Shown piece after piece: positions 24,437 through 33,705 of a stretch of DNA of 64,000 nt (its first letter is position 1; the number at the start of each line of letters is the position of its first letter). The notes under the pieces were generated by a model. That model ran no database searches. It was not told the DNA's origin and saw only the letters and a list, made by a program, of their open reading frames with translations. The stretch comes from Verrucomicrobiota bacterium (lineage in GTDB: Bacteria > Verrucomicrobiota > Verrucomicrobiia > Limisphaerales > J093). The translations under genes and the position numbers were made by a program. The stretch covers positions 1-64,000 of the forward strand of contig VHCO01000006.1 in the NCBI GenBank assembly GCA_016871715.1, in the 5' to 3' direction.

Positions 24437-24580
24437 CGAGGAAGGAGCGCTGACGGCCACGTCGGCCAAGCGGGTCAGACGACTCGCGCCCCCGAAGGCA
24501 CCCGTCAGTTCTCACCCGGCATGGCACCTGACAAGCATCTCGCTCAGGTTTCGGGCGTGACCGAGGCGTAAGATTTTAGC

Positions 24581-24635
24581 TTGCACATGAGACTGAGTCT
24601 CATACAGTGAAGGCCGAACTTGAGACTGAATCTCA
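24581..24635 (+). promoter_or_regulatory. Promoter with two Fur-box-like palindromic operators
   Basis: TTGCAC (24581-24586), a 16-bp spacer, TACAGT (24603-24608). The spacer and one base of the -10 form a perfect 17-bp palindrome ATGAGACTGAGTCTCAT (24587-24603). A second copy, TGAGACTGAATCTCA (24621-24635), starts 33 bp after the first, three helical turns. The form 7-1-7 with TGAGA..TCTCA ends is like a Fur-family box, so metal-dependent repression is inferred. Nothing else is recognised in 24437-24793. Confidence 0.65.
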
Positions 24636-24793
24636 GAAATCGCAACATGCGCGCGCCATCTTCCAACCGCCCCAATCACAATCACCATCAGGGACCTGCC
24701 CGCCCAACCGTCCCCAACCGTTCCGCGCCGTGCCGCCCGGGGCTGCGCGCTTTGGGCCGACTCCTCACGCCGAACGCAATTCGCACACAGCCC

Positions 24794-26125
24794 ATGGGCG
24801 GCTGCCGCCGCGGCCTCGTGGCTACCTTGACGCTGACCCTGGCCGCCGTCGGGTTGTTTGCCGCGCTGGCAGCGTCCGAGCCCAGCACGGTCACCATCGA
24901 GGAGCTCCAGAAACAAGTCCAGGCCTTGCAGGAGGAAGTCGCCCGGCTCAAGGACGGTCCGCCGCGGGATGCGGAAGCGGAGGAGTTGCTGAATCGGGAC
25001 CTGTTCAAGGCCAAGGGGCTGAGCGTGGGTTTCTATGGGGAGGCGAAGTACCGGTTTCCGGAGGCCGGGCATAACGTGTTCGACCCGCACCGTTTTGTGC
25101 TGACGCCGAGCTACCAATTGAATGACTGGTTGATCTTCAACTCGGAACTCGAGTTCGAGCATGGTGGGATCGACGAAAAGACCGGCACGCAACGCAGCAA
25201 ATTCGATGGCGAGATCGAGCTGGAGCAGTTCTATGCCGACATCCTCCTTCATCCCGGATTCAACGTGCGGTTTCTGGGCATCGATCTGGTGCCCGTCGGC
25301 CGGATCAACAAGTACCATGAGCCGACCGTGTTCTATTCGACCGAACGGCCGGAGCTGTACCGAGAAATCATCCCCAGCACGTGGTTCGAGCCCAGCGTCG
25401 GCGTGTTTGGGAAGGTGGTCGATGGACTGGCCTACCAGTTAATGATCTCGACGGGTTTGGAGGACGCCATGGGCGGCTCGACAACCCCGGGCATCACGGC
25501 TGCCAGCGGCATGCGCGAGGCCCGACCGCGATTGCGTCAAGCCGACGAGAGTGACTTGGCCTACTCCGGCCGGCTCCATTACTACGGGCTCAGGGGTTTG
25601 GATGCCAGCACCTCGTTCTATGTGACCCGGGTCAGGGGGCACGAGGGTCGCCCGAGCACGGTGGCGCTGTGGGACGTCGAGGCGGCCTACCGCGTGCCGA
25701 AGACGGGGTTGGAGCTTCGGGGCGACTTGGCCTTCTGGCACCTCGACCGGCCGCGAAACCTGCTCGTCAACAACAACGCCTCGCTCATCGACGATGTCGG
25801 GCGGCTCATGTACGGCTGGTACGTCGAGGCCAGCTACCATTTCTGGCCGGAGGCGTGGAAAGGCGGCAAGGGCCGCAGTATGGACCTGGTTCCGTTCGTG
25901 CGGTATTCGCAGATCGCCACACAGGTGGATCTGCTGCCGGGGAGCGTGCGGCTGGACAACGGAACCGCCAACAAGGAATTCATCACGGCTGGCCTGGCGT
26001 GGTTCTTGAACGCCAACTTTGTGATCAAGGCCGACTGGCGCCACAACCTGCGTGGCTCCGACGCCACACAACGGTCGGGGGCCAATCAAGATTACTTCCA
26101 AATCGGTGGCGGCATCTTCTTCTGA
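24794..26125 (+). CDS. Outer-membrane porin-like protein
   Basis: 443 residues from ATG 24794, which heads a signal peptide (GLVATLTLTLAAVGLFAALA). A short coiled coil follows (TIEELQKQVQALQEEVARLK) as in periplasmic N termini of phosphate-selective OprP/O-type porins. The rest alternates aromatic beta-strands (GLSVGFYGEAKYRFPEAG, LIFNSELEFEH, GWYVEASYHFWPEAW, DYFQIGGGIFF). The upstream in-frame region, rich in Asn, His and Pro, has no signal character. Stop TGA shares its A with the next gene's ATG. A metal or chelate substrate is suggested by the operator. Confidence 0.78.
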   Translation: MGGCRRGLVATLTLTLAAVGLFAALAASEPSTVTIEELQKQVQALQEEVARLKDGPPRDAEAEELLNRDLFKAKGLSVGFYGEAKYRFPEAGHNVFDPHRFVLTPSYQLNDWLIFNSELEFEHGGIDEKTGTQRSKFDGEIELEQFYADILLHPGFNVRFLGIDLVPVGRINKYHEPTVFYSTERPELYREIIPSTWFEPSVGVFGKVVDGLAYQLMISTGLEDAMGGSTTPGITAASGMREARPRLRQADESDLAYSGRLHYYGLRGLDASTSFYVTRVRGHEGRPSTVALWDVEAAYRVPKTGLELRGDLAFWHLDRPRNLLVNNNASLIDDVGRLMYGWYVEASYHFWPEAWKGGKGRSMDLVPFVRYSQIATQVDLLPGSVRLDNGTANKEFITAGLAWFLNANFVIKADWRHNLRGSDATQRSGANQDYFQIGGGIFF

Positions 26126-26751
26126 TGCGTCGCAGATCGGACAACGGTGGGCGGATCCGGGATCGGCGCGGTCTTTCGGACCTCAGCCGGTCGCTGGTTT
26201 ACCTCTGGCTGGCCCTTGGCCTAAGCGGTCCGGCCTGGGCCGAGCGGTTCCTGACAGTGAGCGAGGCGCAGAAGATCTGTTTTCCGGAGGCGGACAGTTT
26301 CGAGGCGCAGGTTGTGCGGTTCACGCCGGAACAGATCAGGTCAGTCGAACGGCGGTCGCGCACGGCGGTGCTGAACAAGGGGAACCGCATTTGGCTGGCC
26401 CGCGACGAAGGCCGACTGGTGGGCGTGCTGGTCCTGGATTACGTGTTGGGCAAGCACGAGTTGATCGACTATGTGGTGGGGCTGTCCCCCGCGGGCGCGG
26501 TGCAGACGGTCGAAGTCCTGGCGTATCGGGAGAGCTATGGCGGCCAGATCCGCGACTCGGCCTGGCGGGCGCAATTCCAGGGTAAGACCTCCGCCGCTCC
26601 GCTCCGACTCCATGAGGACATCTACAACATCAGTGGCGCCACCCTTTCGTGTCGGCACGTTACCGAAGGGGTGCGGCGGGTGGTGGCGACCTATGAGCAA
26701 GTGGTGCAGCCTCGGCTGCTGGCTGCTGGCGAGTTGGCTGCTGCCCGTTGA
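26125..26751 (+). CDS. FMN-binding-domain protein, flavinylation substrate
   Basis: 208 residues with an N-terminal membrane or signal segment (LVYLWLALGLSGPAWA). Domain features match the RnfG/NqrC FMN_bind fold: GRLVGVLVLDYVLGKHELID, AVQTVEVLAYRESYGGQIRD, FQGKTS and the flavinylation motif SGATLS (170-175), where the final residue, Ser175, would bond FMN by phosphoester; Thr is more usual. ApbE, the transferase, is encoded next and overlaps by 59 nt. Located at the periplasmic face, passing electrons. Confidence 0.85.
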   Translation: MRRRSDNGGRIRDRRGLSDLSRSLVYLWLALGLSGPAWAERFLTVSEAQKICFPEADSFEAQVVRFTPEQIRSVERRSRTAVLNKGNRIWLARDEGRLVGVLVLDYVLGKHELIDYVVGLSPAGAVQTVEVLAYRESYGGQIRDSAWRAQFQGKTSAAPLRLHEDIYNISGATLSCRHVTEGVRRVVATYEQVVQPRLLAAGELAAAR

Positions 26752-27742
26752 GCCGTCGTCGGCTGGGACCGAGCTCGAGTTGGTCAGGCGCAGCCAGCCG
26801 TTGCTCGGGACCTACGTTGTCATCACGGCCTACGGTTCGGATCGCGCGGCCACGCACGACGCGGTCTCCGCTGCCTTTGCCGAGATCCGGCGCCTGGATG
26901 CGCTCATGAGTCTCCATCGCGCCGACAGCGAGCTGGCGTGGGTCAATGCGCGCGCGGCCGAGGCCGCTGTTGCCGTGTCGCCGGAGTTGTTCCACGTGCT
27001 CGCCATGGCGCAGGAGATTGCCCAGCAAACGGACGGCGCTTTCGACATCACGGCCGGGCCGCTGGTCGAGCTCTGGGGTTTTCTCTGGAAGGAACCCCGC
27101 CTCCCCACGGCCGCGGAGTTGGAGGCCGTCCGGCCCGCGATCGGGTGGCGGTTGGTCGAGTTAGACCCCGAGTGCCGGACGGTCCGATTGCGAGCGCCGG
27201 GCATGCGTCTGGATTTGAACGGTATCGCCAAGGGTTACGCTGTCGATTGCGCCCTCGAGAAGCTGCAGTCGCTGGGCGTAACGCGAGCCATGGTGCGGGC
27301 GGGCGGCGATTTGCGCGTGGTGGGTGTGCCGCCGGGCCGCGGCCATTGGCTGGTGCAGTTGGAGGATCCCCGGAAGGGCGGCCAGCGCATCGTCATTCCG
27401 GTGCGAGCATCGGCCCTGTCCACTTCCGGGAACTACGAGAACTACTTCGAGGTCGATGGCCACCGGTACAGTCACATCCTGGATCCGCGCACTGGGTGGC
27501 CCGTCGAGGGCCTGGCGGCCTGCACCGCGTTGGCGCCCACCTGCCTCGAATCGGACGCCTGGGCCACGGCCTGTTTCGTCTATGGTGTGACCAACAGCCT
27601 GACCAAGTTCGCCCAGCGCTTTCCACTCCGTTTTACCCTCATGCCGGCCCACCCTGCCGCGCCGGGGCAGGTCGTTGCGTCCCCGCTCTTTCCCGCTCCT
27701 ACGGGCCAACCCGCCGAGTCGGCGGGGCAGCGCCTCGATTGA
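26693..27742 (+). CDS. apbE: FAD:protein FMN transferase
   Basis: 349 residues from ATG 26693, preceded by a signal-like segment (CWLLASWLLPVEPSSAG). Family motifs: LLGTYVVITAYG, RLDALMSLHRADSELAWVN, DGAFDITAGPLVELWGF, the Mg-FAD site MRLDLNGIAKGYAVDCALEK, and HILDPRTGWPVEG near the C terminus. It transfers FMN from FAD to Ser/Thr of exported flavoproteins, here surely the neighbour's SGATLS. The 59-nt overlap with that gene indicates coupled synthesis of enzyme and substrate. Confidence 0.94.
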   Translation: MSKWCSLGCWLLASWLLPVEPSSAGTELELVRRSQPLLGTYVVITAYGSDRAATHDAVSAAFAEIRRLDALMSLHRADSELAWVNARAAEAAVAVSPELFHVLAMAQEIAQQTDGAFDITAGPLVELWGFLWKEPRLPTAAELEAVRPAIGWRLVELDPECRTVRLRAPGMRLDLNGIAKGYAVDCALEKLQSLGVTRAMVRAGGDLRVVGVPPGRGHWLVQLEDPRKGGQRIVIPVRASALSTSGNYENYFEVDGHRYSHILDPRTGWPVEGLAACTALAPTCLESDAWATACFVYGVTNSLTKFAQRFPLRFTLMPAHPAAPGQVVASPLFPAPTGQPAESAGQRLD

Positions 27743-27791
27743 GTCCTGCCTTGCGCTTGCCTTATCGGGGTTTTTCGCCAAGCTGCGCGCG

Positions 27792-29750
27792 GTGCGCCCG
27801 TCGTTCATCGGCCGAGTTTACCGCCCCAGGACCGTGGTGGCCATCCTGGCGGGGGCGAGTTTGGCGCTGGCTTTTCCGACACCGGGTTGGGCTGGGTTGG
27901 GCTGGCTGGGGCCGAGCTTGCTGTTGGTGGCGGCGCTGGGTGCGAGGGGTGGGCGGGCCTTTCGCTTGGGTTACTTAGCCGGTTTGGTTTGGCACTTGGT
28001 GGCGCTGCGCTGGTTGTTGCTCATCCCGTTCCCTGCGGGTGCGGCGGCGGGTTGGCTGGCCTTAAGCGCTTACCTGGCCTTGTATCCAGCCGCGTGGGTC
28101 TGGCTCTGCTGGCGGCTCTGCCCCTTTCCCAGTCGCCACACCGTGGACCCGGCGTCCGGCCCACCGACGGTCCTCGGATCCGCTGAGCCGTCGCTGGCCC
28201 GGCTGGCCAGCGCGCCTTCGGGATGGGAGGGCGCGTCCGAGGGAGTGCCGCCGGCGACCGGTGAACCGCTCGCCGGACGGTTCGGTTGGAGTGGGCCGGC
28301 GCCCTCGACCCTGGTGCCGCGCTGGGTTCGGATGCTGGGGCCTTTTCTGCAAATGGGTTGGGGACGACGTCTGCTTTGGTGCGGCGGCTGTGCGGTCGCC
28401 TGGGTTGCGCTCGAGATGGTCCAAGGGCGGTTGCTAAGCGGGTTTCCTTGGAACTTCTTGGGCGTGTCACAGTATCGAGTGTTGCCCCTGCTCCAAGTGG
28501 CTTCGGTGACCGGCGTGTATGGGGTGTCGTTCTTGGTGGTTTGGGTGTCGGTAGCGCTGCTCTGCGCGTCGCTGAAACTGGCCGGCCGATTCAGCGAACC
28601 GTTGCCGGAGCGGCTGGGTCGAGCCTGGGGCTCGACCACGCGGCGCGGCGTCTTCCCGCCCTCGCCTGGGCCGTCTTTGCTGGTCTCGTTTCGCCTGGCC
28701 TTGTTTGCCGATTTGGCGCTGCCGCTCGTGATTCTTGTGTGGGTGACCTTCGTGGGGGGCAGCCGGCTGGTGCAGCCGGCGGCGGCGCGCGGCGTCCTCA
28801 CGGTCGCCTTGGTGCAACCGAGCATCCCCCAACGGCTCATCTTTGACCCGCGCGAGTCGACGAACCGGTTCGACGCGTTAATGGACCTGACGCGGCAGGC
28901 CTTGTTCGAGGAGCCGGACTTGTTGGTGTGGCCAGAGGCTTCGTTGCCGGAGTTGGACGAGGCGCAGTATCGGTCCCTCACGAACCTCATCGCGACGCAC
29001 CAGGTCTGGATGGTGTTCGGTGCGGACGACGCGGCCCCTCGAGCCGGCGGCACGGGCACATCTGGCTATGACTACTTCAATAGCGCCTTCTTGTTCGACC
29101 CACGAGGCGAATACGTCTCCTCCTACCGGAAGCGACAGCTCGTCATCTTCGGCGAGTACGTGCCGCTGTCCGACTGGTTACCCGTGACCCGCTGGTTGAC
29201 GCCGATCCAGGGCAGCTTTACCCCGGGCCGGGGTCCCGTGCCTTTTATTTTGGGCGAACCCGCCGCCAAACTGGCGGTGTCCATTTGCTTCGAGGACGTC
29301 TTCCCACACCTGGTGCGCGAGTCCATCGAGGCGGACACCGATTTTCTGTTGAACCTGACCAACAACGGTTGGTTTGGCGAAAGCGCGGCGCAATGGCAAC
29401 ACGCGGCGAATGCGGTCTTCCGCGCGGTCGAGACGGGTCGGCCGCTGGTGCGCTGCACCAACAACGGGTTGACCTGCTGGATCGATGAGCTGGGGCGGTT
29501 GACCGAGTTCAGGTACGGCCGGCCGCCCACGGTCTACGCGCCAGGGTTCACCATCGTCCGCGTGCCGCTGCGCCCGCCCGAAGCGCCGGGCGCGCTGACT
29601 ACGTACGGGCGCTACGGCGACGTCTTTGGGTGGGCGTGCGTGGCCGGGATCGGGCTCGCGCTCGGGTGCCGTCAGTCCTTGAGGATGGCGCGCACGGCCT
29701 TGAGCAAAGCCGCCAGTTCGTCGTCGGTGCCAAGGGAGATGCGCAAGTAG
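27792..29750 (+). CDS. lnt: Apolipoprotein N-acyltransferase
   Basis: 652 residues from GTG 27792 (a TTG at 27675 would overlap apbE). Six or more membrane helices followed by the nitrilase-fold domain. The catalytic residues are visible: Glu382 in VWPEASLP, Lys447 in YRKRQLVIFGEYVP and Cys499 in SICFEDVFP. It adds the third acyl chain to lipoproteins. Between two early helices is an unusual ~80-residue Pro/Ser/Gly-rich insert (about 100-180) that makes it longer than the usual ~520. Its 3' end overlaps hisC (opposite strand) by 79 nt, so the last ~26 residues may be non-conserved. Confidence 0.92.
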   Translation: MRPSFIGRVYRPRTVVAILAGASLALAFPTPGWAGLGWLGPSLLLVAALGARGGRAFRLGYLAGLVWHLVALRWLLLIPFPAGAAAGWLALSAYLALYPAAWVWLCWRLCPFPSRHTVDPASGPPTVLGSAEPSLARLASAPSGWEGASEGVPPATGEPLAGRFGWSGPAPSTLVPRWVRMLGPFLQMGWGRRLLWCGGCAVAWVALEMVQGRLLSGFPWNFLGVSQYRVLPLLQVASVTGVYGVSFLVVWVSVALLCASLKLAGRFSEPLPERLGRAWGSTTRRGVFPPSPGPSLLVSFRLALFADLALPLVILVWVTFVGGSRLVQPAAARGVLTVALVQPSIPQRLIFDPRESTNRFDALMDLTRQALFEEPDLLVWPEASLPELDEAQYRSLTNLIATHQVWMVFGADDAAPRAGGTGTSGYDYFNSAFLFDPRGEYVSSYRKRQLVIFGEYVPLSDWLPVTRWLTPIQGSFTPGRGPVPFILGEPAAKLAVSICFEDVFPHLVRESIEADTDFLLNLTNNGWFGESAAQWQHAANAVFRAVETGRPLVRCTNNGLTCWIDELGRLTEFRYGRPPTVYAPGFTIVRVPLRPPEAPGALTTYGRYGDVFGWACVAGIGLALGCRQSLRMARTALSKAASSSSVPREMRK

Positions 29751-30835
29751 TCGCGCGTTTCGTAGGCGCCGAACCAGCGCACGAGGATCTTGTGTTCGCG
29801 CAGCTTGCCTTGCCACACCTCAGCACTCAGGGTGGGAGGGCGTGCGAGGATGAAGTTGGTCTGGCTAGGAAGGACGGTGAATCCCAGCCCGGTCAGGTCG
29901 GCAGTTAAGGCGGTCCGGGCCTGCTTGAGGCGGCGAAAATTGGCGCGGTAGTACGTCAAGTCATCGAGGGAAGCGAGCGCGGCCACTTGGCCGAGGCCGT
30001 TGACGTTGTAACTGTCCTTAATGCGCTGCAAGGCGGCGATGAGCTCGGCGTGGCCCACGCAGTACCCCACGCGTTGGTAGCAGAGGGAGTACGCCTTCGA
30101 GAACGTGCGCGAGACGATCACATGCGGGTACTTGAACGCCAAGCTCAGCGCGTTGTCATCGGCAAATTCGGCATACGCCTCGTCCAGCCAGACCACCCCC
30201 TCCATCGCTTGACAGAGCGCCTCGAGTTCCGCCGTGGGGTACCCGCGTCCGCTGGGCGCATTGGGGGTGGTGATGAAGGTGAGGGCAGCGTAGAAGTTCC
30301 AGACCTTGCCACGCCGCAGTTTTAGGAGGGTGGGCAGGCTGAAGTCGGACTCGAGCGGCGCGGCAACCTTGGCCGCGGCGTGGATGTCCGCCAGCACCGG
30401 ATAGAGCGAGTAGCTGGGCGTGAAATACTGCACCGTGCGCACATTCAGTTTCGGTCCCGAATGGCTGGGGTACTTGGACCAATGCGCCAGCGCCCCTTCC
30501 GGCGCCGGCTCGACAAACGCGCGCGTGGCCAACGCCAGCAACTCGTCCGAGCCATTCCCCACCAGCACCTGGTCGGGCTGGCACCCGTGCAGCCGCGCTA
30601 AGCGCTCGCGCAGCTTCTCGGCGGTCGGATCGGGGTATAGCCGGAGTCGCTCGTCGACCGCGGCCTGGACCGTGGCGAGCACCTTGGGCGACGGTGCGTA
30701 GGGATTCTCGTTGGTGTTCAGCTTAACGAGACCCTTGACCTTCGGTTGTTCGCCGGGCACATACGCCTGCAATTCCTGCACGTGCGGACGCACCAACGAA
30801 CGCGGGGTACGGGCTTTGGCTTGCGGAGTCTTCAT
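29672..30835 (-). CDS. hisC: Histidinol-phosphate aminotransferase
   Basis: 387 residues. PLP fold-type I enzyme: KLNTNENPYAPSPKVL, DQVLVGNGSDELLALATRAF, TTPNAPSGRGYPTAELEALC, LDEAYAEFADDNA, the PLP lysine in SRTFSKAYSL, RVGYCVGHAELI and terminal ILVRWFGAYETRDYLRISLG. A ~20-residue segment (EGALAHWSKYPSHSGPKLNV) after AFVEPAP looks inserted compared with usual HisC. Start ATG overlaps the hisD stop by 4 nt, so the order is hisD-hisC. Confidence 0.95.
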   Translation of the reverse strand: MKTPQAKARTPRSLVRPHVQELQAYVPGEQPKVKGLVKLNTNENPYAPSPKVLATVQAAVDERLRLYPDPTAEKLRERLARLHGCQPDQVLVGNGSDELLALATRAFVEPAPEGALAHWSKYPSHSGPKLNVRTVQYFTPSYSLYPVLADIHAAAKVAAPLESDFSLPTLLKLRRGKVWNFYAALTFITTPNAPSGRGYPTAELEALCQAMEGVVWLDEAYAEFADDNALSLAFKYPHVIVSRTFSKAYSLCYQRVGYCVGHAELIAALQRIKDSYNVNGLGQVAALASLDDLTYYRANFRRLKQARTALTADLTGLGFTVLPSQTNFILARPPTLSAEVWQGKLREHKILVRWFGAYETRDYLRISLGTDDELAALLKAVRAILKD

Positions 30836-32184
30836 GGAGTCTGCGGTCGTTTCCCGGCCTGGCTCGCCCGGGATTTGGAGTGGGAACGGGGGCGTTCGAG
30901 TCGGACCTCGGCCGAGCGGCCGTGAGCGGCCAACCCCTCGATCGCGGCGAAGGCGCGGACGGCGGCCAGGGACTTCTCGAGGGCCGCGCGGTCATACTCG
31001 ACCACGCTGGTTCGCCGTTGGAATTGGTCCACCGTAAGCCCAGCAAAGCTCCGCCCCGCCCCGCCCGTCGGCAAGGTGTGGCTCGGCCCCGCCACGTAAT
31101 CCCCAAGCACGGTCGGCGACCACGGGCCGAGGAAGAGGGCGCCGGCTGTGACGATCTGCTTGGCCACCGCCCGCGCGTTGCGGGTGTGCACTTCGCAATG
31201 CTCAGGCGCGAGCTGGTTCGCTAACGCTATGCCCGCTTCGAGGGATTTAACCTGAATCAACGCCCCGCCCTGGGCCAGCGCGCGGGCGATGTAGGCTTGC
31301 CGAGGGAGGGTGGGCAACTGGCGCGCCAGCTCCGCTTGCACTCCCTGCAGGAGTCTCGCCGAGGGCGTCACCAACCACACCCGTTCGTGCCCCGAGCCGT
31401 GCTCGGCTTGAGCCAGCAGATCGGCCGCCACGAACGACGCTCGAGCCGTGGCGTCGGCCAGCACCAGCACCTCGCTCGGGCCAGGCAGCAGGTCGATCGC
31501 CACTCGCCCCACCAAGAGCCGCTTGGCCGCCACCACATAGGCGTTGCCCGGGCCAAAGACCTTCTGCACCGGCCGAATGGTTGCCGTTCCCAAGGCCAAG
31601 GCCGCAATGGCTTGCGCCCCCCCCACTCGATACACCTCTGTTGCCCCCGCCATCCGGGCCGCATGCAGCAAACCGGGCTGAATGGCCCCATCCTGGCCGC
31701 ACGGGGTGCACACCGCGATTTCCGGGCAGCCCGCCACTCGCGCCAGCAAGATCGTCATCAGCGCCGTCGAGACCAGCGGCGCCGTTCCGCCTGGGATGTA
31801 CACCCCCACGCGATGGAACGGATCGAACTTCTCGCCCACCCGCGCGCCTTGGGCATTGCGCCCCGTCCAAGCCCGACGCAACGATTGGCGGCTGAACCGC
31901 TCGATGTTCCGGGCCGCGAACGCTAAGGTGCGCCGCAGCGCCGGGTCCGCCGCCAGCGAGGCGTTGAACAGCTCGGCCCGAGTGACCGTCAGTTGGTCCG
32001 CCGTCAACCGCGCGCCGTCAAACCGCGAGGTGAACTCGAGCAAGGCATCGTCGCCACGGCTCTGTACGGCGCCCACGATCTCCCTCGCGCGCGCTTCGAT
32101 CGCCGGGTCAAAAAGACTCGAAGCCGCCGTCAACTCCGCGAGCTTCTCCGCGAAGTCGGCGTCGGTGTGACGGATCACGTTCAT
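30832..32184 (-). CDS. hisD: Histidinol dehydrogenase
   Basis: 450 residues, full length. Catalyses the last two oxidations to histidine. Motifs: FHRVGVYIPGGTAPLVSTAL, RVGGAQAIAALALGT, KVFGPGNAYVVAAKRLL, IDLLPGPSEVLVLADATARA, the metal/catalytic QAEHGSGH, APEHCEVHTRNA and GDYVAGPSHTLPTGGAGRSF. The last ~25 residues (RLERPRSHSKSRASQAGKRP) are a basic tail beyond the domain. Followed by hisC with a 4-nt overlap; no other his genes in the window. Confidence 0.96.
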   Translation of the reverse strand: MNVIRHTDADFAEKLAELTAASSLFDPAIEARAREIVGAVQSRGDDALLEFTSRFDGARLTADQLTVTRAELFNASLAADPALRRTLAFAARNIERFSRQSLRRAWTGRNAQGARVGEKFDPFHRVGVYIPGGTAPLVSTALMTILLARVAGCPEIAVCTPCGQDGAIQPGLLHAARMAGATEVYRVGGAQAIAALALGTATIRPVQKVFGPGNAYVVAAKRLLVGRVAIDLLPGPSEVLVLADATARASFVAADLLAQAEHGSGHERVWLVTPSARLLQGVQAELARQLPTLPRQAYIARALAQGGALIQVKSLEAGIALANQLAPEHCEVHTRNARAVAKQIVTAGALFLGPWSPTVLGDYVAGPSHTLPTGGAGRSFAGLTVDQFQRRTSVVEYDRAALEKSLAAVRAFAAIEGLAAHGRSAEVRLERPRSHSKSRASQAGKRPQTP

Positions 32185-32422
32185 GGGCTGAGCTTGGAGA
32201 AATTCGAGCAGAAAGTCAAAGCAGGTTACGAATGAAAATTATAAGTGCTTCCTTCCGGCCCGAACCCGGTTCCACCCGCCCAGGGACCCGCGTCCATCCG
32301 GCCGAACGCAGCCGCGGTCCAGACTCCGATCCCATGGCCCAGAGCGGACGACCGGCGTTTACCGCCGGCTTTTGCCTTGACCCCCACCCGCACGCCCGGG
32401 ATGCTGGCGCCGCTTCCTCGAT

Positions 32423-33565
32423 ATGAAGATGATGACACTCAAGACCTTGGCGGCGGCGGCGCTCGGATGGCTGTTGACTGCCCCGCCGTTGGGCGCCGCG
32501 AACTCTGACACCGCCCCTGCGGCAGACGTGGCCCCGGCCCCCACCCCGTCGGCCAAGCCCGGCAAGTCACCCAAGCTCAAACCCGTCCCTGTCCCGAGAA
32601 AGGAGTACCCTGCGTTCGGCCAGATCGAGCGTTTGGACCCTGCCCTGGACGATCTCATCCCGCCCGACGCAGTGCTCGAAAAGCTCGCCGGCGGCTTCGA
32701 GTGGGCCGAAGGCCCGGTTTGGAATCGGAAGACCCAGACGCTGCTGTTCTCGGACGTTCCCCGTAACGTGGTCTTCGAGTGGAAAGAGGACCACGGCACC
32801 CGCGACTACCTCTTCCCCAGCGGCTACACCGGGACCTTGCGGCGCGGGGGTGAACCTGGCTCGAATGGCCTGATTCTCGACGCGCACAATCGCCTCGTGC
32901 TGTGCCAGCACGGCGATCGGCGCGTCGCACGGTGGGACCCGGATACCCGACAGTTCGTGACCCTCGCCCAGTATTACCTGCACCGCCGCTTCAACAGTCC
33001 CAACGACCTCGTCTACAATTCGAAGGGTGACCTCTATTTTACCGACCCACCCTACGGCTTGCTGCAGGGGAATCAAGACCCCCTCAAAGAGCTCGTCTTC
33101 AACGGTGTCTACCTGCTGCGACGCAACGGCGAGGTCGTGCTGCTGAGCACCGAACTGCCTTACCCGAACGGCATCGCCCTTTCCCCCGACGAAAAGACCC
33201 TCTACGTCGCCGTCTCGGACCGCTCCCGACCGAGCATCGCAGCCTTCGACGTCAAGGCCGATGGCACCGTCGAGAATGGCCGGATCTTCTTCGACGCCAT
33301 CCCGCTGCTGCCTGGGCGCAAAGGTTTGCCCGATGGCTTGAAGGTCGACTACTACGGCAACCTATTCGCAACCGGCCCGGGCGGTGTGCTGGTCCTTACC
33401 CCCGAGGGTAAACACCTCGGCACCATCGACACAGGCGAAGCCACCGCCAATTGCGCCTGGGGCGACGACGGTTCGACCCTCTACATCACGGCCGACATGT
33501 ACCTGTGCCGGGTCAAGACCACTACCAAGGGTCTCGGATTCGGTCGGCCGAAGAAGAAACGCTGA
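32423..33565 (+). CDS. SMP-30/gluconolactonase-type exported hydrolase
   Basis: 380 residues. Signal peptide MKMMTLKTLAAAALGWLLTA-APPLGA, an Ala/Pro linker to ~60, then a six-bladed propeller of the SMP-30/gluconolactonase/LRE family: LAGGFEWAEGPVWNRKTQTL (metal Glu), FSDVPRNVVFEW, GSNGLILDAHNRLVLCQHGD (Asn), FNSPNDLVYNSKGDLYFTDP (Asn/Asp metal ligands), YPNGIALSPDEKTLYV and GLPDGLKVDYYGNLFATGPG. Hydrolyses sugar lactones in the periplasm, fitting the DUF1080 and oxidoreductase neighbours. Confidence 0.9.
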   Translation: MKMMTLKTLAAAALGWLLTAPPLGAANSDTAPAADVAPAPTPSAKPGKSPKLKPVPVPRKEYPAFGQIERLDPALDDLIPPDAVLEKLAGGFEWAEGPVWNRKTQTLLFSDVPRNVVFEWKEDHGTRDYLFPSGYTGTLRRGGEPGSNGLILDAHNRLVLCQHGDRRVARWDPDTRQFVTLAQYYLHRRFNSPNDLVYNSKGDLYFTDPPYGLLQGNQDPLKELVFNGVYLLRRNGEVVLLSTELPYPNGIALSPDEKTLYVAVSDRSRPSIAAFDVKADGTVENGRIFFDAIPLLPGRKGLPDGLKVDYYGNLFATGPGGVLVLTPEGKHLGTIDTGEATANCAWGDDGSTLYITADMYLCRVKTTTKGLGFGRPKKKR

Positions 33566-33705
33566 ACTCTGTTCACCAACCTGTGACCGGACACCGCCCC
33601 AGCCAAGCCCGGTACGTAAGAGTGGCCCGCTCGACTCGGCAGGCCACGCGCCCGAATCGCCTTGGCTCACTCCTCTAGATGCACCTCGCCTTGCCCTCCA
33701 CTCCC

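Noticed and set aside
24620-24793. N-terminal extension of the porin or a His-rich leader peptide
   Set aside because: Overlaps the second operator box; the signal peptide begins at the later ATG and no ribosome site is visible for a leader.
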